DNA from: Cardinalis cardinalis
Lineage: Eukaryota > Chordata > Aves > Passeriformes > Cardinalidae
DNA: 64,000 nt
Direction of reading: 5' to 3'
NCBI GenBank assembly: GCA_014549065.1
Contig: JACDOX010000058.1
Coordinates: forward strand, 186,001-250,000
The position numbers were made by a program, and so were the translations under genes. Positions 60,491 through 64,000 of this stretch are shown one piece after another (the first letter of the stretch is position 1; the number at the start of each line of letters is the position of its first letter). The notes under the pieces were generated by a model that was not told the origin of the DNA, searched no databases, and was given only the letters and a program-made list of their open reading frames with translations.

Positions 60491-60496
60491 GTTCAG
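60491..60496. repeat. Putative right target-site duplication
   Basis: GTTCAG directly after the LTR start (minus orientation), matching 59860-59865. Confidence 0.6.
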
Positions 60497-63400
60497 TGTC
60501 CTTCCAGATGGCCCTTGGATGTCAAAGTAGAGTTTCAGCAGTGAAATCATTATAGGAAAGCTTTCTTATCAGAAAGGAGGTGTGCAGGAGAGGTACGTAT
60601 GTCAAATGAGTACAAAAGCTGTGGAGCTGGAAACAGCAAATCTCTGGGTGAATTAGCATCAAGGGTTCAGATGGCAATACTTGTCTAAGATTTTTATAGC
60701 CCTCAAAATAAAGTGAGAAAGACAAGAAGTAGATGCTGCACAAGTATTTCTCACAGGTGGTCAGAGTGAAAACCCTTAGGAATAAAANTCTGGAANGACC
60801 CAAAGAGACCCAGAAGCTACAAGCAGACATGTAAAGCAAAGAGAAGACTTTGATGAGCAGTTTCCCTATGTCAGAAAACAGCCTACACACATGTTCCCAC
60901 AGAAAGTAGTTCCAGAGTCCCATCATTTCTCCTGCCAGGACGTGGCTGTCTTGTGAGGGAAGTGTACCCACATGGACCACTCCAGCAGGGAAAAGAGAGC
61001 NGAAAAGCTAATTCCATGGAAGGAAATTTAAGAAAAGGAAGTTTCCTCTGTAAAACGGGTACTCACAAATTCAGCTTTGCCCCCAAAACAAAGACACAAA
61101 GCTCTTAAAACAAAGCAAACATCCCAGCACTCTGTGCAAGTGCAGAGCAGTGGTGCTGGTCANGTATGAGATCCTCAGCTCTGGCTCAAGGGCCACATTC
61201 CCCTCAGCACTTNCTTATGTTCTGGGTATCTGGGCACCCAAGAGTGGTCTAGATCACCTTGGCACAGCAGCAGAGTTACAGCAGCTTCTGCAGCCCNCAG
61301 TAAGAGGCATGGAAAACTCACCTGAGCTGTGATCTGCTGTGATGANTCTGCAGCTGATCCAAAAGCCAAGTGAGAAGCTGCTGAGTATCTGCACAAGACT
61401 GCTGAAGTGCCCTGGCAAAATTTCCCCAGAAGAGTAGTGGATGCCCAGCAACACAGCATCCTTTTGTTAAAAAGCCATAATTTCTCCGTTTCCTAGTGTT
61501 ATATTATTTTCCTATCAAGCAAGAGAGAGAGGTTTCAGATATACACATGACTGATCAGATTACCTGAGTGATCCAGTGATTTCCTTAGGCAAATGGAACT
61601 AACAGAAATGTTAGTGCTGTATAAGAACTGTACCTGGTACTCATCTGGCCTTTGCCTGTGTCACACAGAGCCGCAAAAGGGCTTACTTTCNTTAAAATCA
61701 CAGCTTCAATAAATCTCTTGCTCTAGCAAGAGCTACNCTGTGCAAGCTGGTTTGAAAAACATTAAACCCTTTTTTTTTCTGTTCCAGTTGGCAGCTCTTG
61801 CTAACCCAAGTGACACCCACATTTTATNGAACCCTTTCTCTGTACACCACAGTGCTAGAGCACTCCCCAGCATTGAAANACCTTTGTCTCACATCTACCA
61901 CTATTCTCAGGTTTTTTTATGAGTTCAACAAGCCGAGAAGTCAAGCAGACCAGCCATAATCTCTAGCCATGCATGGTGCACTGCCCTTGATTCAGTGCTC
62001 CTGAAACAGCGTCTGAGTGCAAGGCTGGGCTGATGCCCACATCTCAGCACAATCGCCAGGGTGACATGACCCAGCTGGGTTACACATGATTTGGATACAT
62101 ACTGCAACCACACCACCCTGCTGCGCTAGAAATAAACTTTCACAACTGCTATTTGATAGGGGAAGGAGTATGGTGAAAGGTGGGACAGAGTTAAGATTAC
62201 AGTAAATGGGCTGTAATGTCACAGGCAGCGATAGCAGCCATGAGATCAGTTACATGACATTAAGAGTGGTAACTCCTCATTTCCTTGTTTTTTTCTGAGT
62301 CTAGCATGTGGCTGCCTGAACAAATCAGCTTAATACGTTTCTCCATCTGTTGGGATACAGTGTTATAAGCTTGTATAATTTGTAAGTTAATTATTTACAT
62401 ATGTTCCTGAAACTGGAGGAAAAGAGAAAACTGCATGCAGGGAATGAGCAAGGATGGAGGAGAGGCTGGGGGACACAATGACTGTGTTCACNTCTGATCT
62501 CACTGCAGCTCCAGGATGCCTTGTTTGTTCCTAAGGATTTTCAGAGAAATAATATGAGTGAAAGAAAGGAACCCAAAATGCAGTCATTGTGTTTCCAGCT
62601 GAGAACTACTAATGCTGAAGGNACTTAAGGACTGCTACAAAGTCCAAAGTTACCCTGCTGAAACACCAGGCTTCCAAGTGTGGCAGGAGGGAGCTGGGAG
62701 CCACTGGCACCCCATGATCCTACTCCCCTACTGCAGCTCACCACCCTGGGAAACACACTCAGACACGGCCTGGGGCCAAACAGTCCCTCAGATACAGGTG
62801 CTCCAGGCAATGNGAAGTGGAANCTTAACAATTTACCAAAGCTTTTATAATTTTCGTGTTTACCAAAACCAGTTTTTGTGAAGTAAACATATTCTCATCA
62901 AAAGAAAATATTTTCCCCACACCTTCTACAACTTCTTATTAGCTAATTTCACATCACCCTATCCTACCCTATAAGTGCAGCCTTCAAGACCACATTGAGG
63001 CCACAAGAAGATGCATCTGGACCAGGCTACCCTGAGGTGGTGCTGTCCCTTGCTACAGCATATTATAGCAAACACATTCTCATAAGAATTCTGGCCTGTG
63101 AGAAACAAACGCAAAATTATATTGAATTNAAATTTCCTCTACAATGTCATATTCCGGTTAGAATTTTATTCCTAATGCAGAATTCCCACCAAAATAAGTG
63201 AAACTCATCTTTAACCAATCAGAAGAGATGACAATAATTGCTGTGATTCACTTCTCATTTCTGGGAATTAAGGTCCTGGCTGGTTTTGAGAAACCGTCAA
63301 TGCTGAGGAGAAAATGCCACAATACTGGAGAGATTTTCTGCAGTTCTTACTCAGAGAAGAAATTCTTACCAAGACAAGCAGCACCATCCTCTGGACAGCA

Positions 63401-64000
63401 GTGGGAATCCAGCACAAAGCAAACAGGCTTGGTCCCTCAGGTAGTGCCAGATTCAGATCTCACCATCTGGGGAGTTCCTGGTCTCTGCAGCACTTGCTGA
63501 AATTCAACATGAGGTCTCCATCCACCCTGTGCTCAACAGTCTCACAAATTTAATTCAGTATAAAAGAAAAGCCACCAGAGCAACAGATTAAGGTTATAAG
63601 GAAAAAGAAATCAGCTAAAGAGATAAAACCAAGGAAAAGCAATATATATCAGGCTGTAAGCAGAGATCTTCTGAAAGCTATTTACTGTACAGTTTTACAA
63701 AATGTAGATCACTATCACATTCTGCAGATTAACACAGAATTCTTGAGTCAAAGCATAGCACAGAATTCATTCTGATATTTACATTAAGGAAGGTTTTGAC
63801 TATGCATTAATATAAAAGAAAATCTTGGGGTTTNTTCATATTTCATTCATTAATTTAAGGACCTTGCAGAGAAAGAAATCCAAATGCTAGGAAGACTTNC
63901 AGTTCAAAACAATTCCTCTGTCAATAGATTCTAGGAGATGCCAATTTCTTTATGTTATTTTCATATTTCTGTTTATTTNTAATCTGTTTTCAAGTTTGCA
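60497..64000. other. Unique DNA, no gene seen
   Basis: No gene or repeat family recognised. The 152-codon minus frame at 60522-60980 starts just outside the LTR, contains two N codons and has a Leu/Phe/Ser-rich product with no known domain; it lies upstream of the LTR promoter rather than downstream, so I do not call it a gene. The remainder to the window end is AT-rich. Confidence 0.5.

Noticed and set aside
60522..60980. 152-codon minus frame next to the young LTR, considered as an env or other retroviral remnant
   Set aside because: It lies on the 5' side of the LTR in the LTR's own orientation and shows no retroviral motif.
1..64000. Prokaryotic features: operons, ribosome binding sites, CRISPR arrays, prophage
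   Set aside because: Low coding density, CR1 LINEs, LTRs and a MIR-type SINE show vertebrate nuclear DNA; no regularly spaced direct repeats of CRISPR type are present.
1..64000. tRNA, rRNA or known small RNA genes
   Set aside because: I saw no tRNA A-box/B-box pair with a cloverleaf, no rRNA segment and no recognisable snRNA; a covariance-model search would be decisive.

Overview
This window reads as vertebrate, almost certainly bird, nuclear DNA, and most likely a songbird (Passeriformes). The bird call rests on many chicken-repeat-1 (CR1) LINE fragments whose 3' ends carry the CR1 octamer tail (ATTCTRTG repeats) and on an amniote-wide MIR-type SINE. The songbird call rests on solo endogenous-retrovirus LTRs that I recognise from memory as passerine ERVK and avian ERVL-like families. 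No database search was possible. The DNA is AT-rich with scattered single N bases, which look like masked heterozygous positions rather than gaps.

I find no convincing host protein-coding gene, tRNA, rRNA, CRISPR array or operon. The open reading frames are short, overlap on both strands and match no family I know. The one coding signal that holds up is the decayed reverse transcriptase of a CR1 LINE at about 27.35-28.72 kb. The window is best described as a gene desert or the inside of a large intron.

Layout. 0-2.1 kb: unique AT-rich DNA. 2.1-3.35 kb: a complete solo ERVL-like LTR with an exact 5-bp target-site duplication. 3.46-3.54 kb: CR1 scrap. 7.36-7.82 kb: solo ERVK LTR containing an (ATAGT)9 microsatellite. 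10.13-10.38 kb: ancient MIR-type SINE. 11.25-11.36 kb: CR1 tail. 12.25-12.92 kb: another solo LTR with a tandem duplication. 13.43-13.46 kb: perfect 15-bp hairpin. 16.44-16.64 kb: cluster of homeodomain, POU and forkhead-like motifs. 16.7-20.0 kb: six CR1 fragments in both orientations. 24.2-25.9 kb: three more CR1 fragments of different ages, one very old. 27.3-28.8 kb: the best-preserved CR1. 28.8-51.5 kb: mostly unique DNA with minor tandem repeats, two motif clusters and an unusual N cluster near 44.5 kb. 51.58-51.98 kb: shortened ERVL-like solo LTR on the minus strand. 59.2-59.5 kb: CR1 tail. 59.87-60.49 kb: CpG-rich, probably young, solo LTR on the minus strand. 60.5-64 kb: unique DNA.

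The genes do not work together as a system here: the content is layers of transposable elements of different ages. The points most worth checking are the LTR structures, the hairpin, the N cluster and the possible conserved regulatory clusters. I did not find a previously undescribed biological system.
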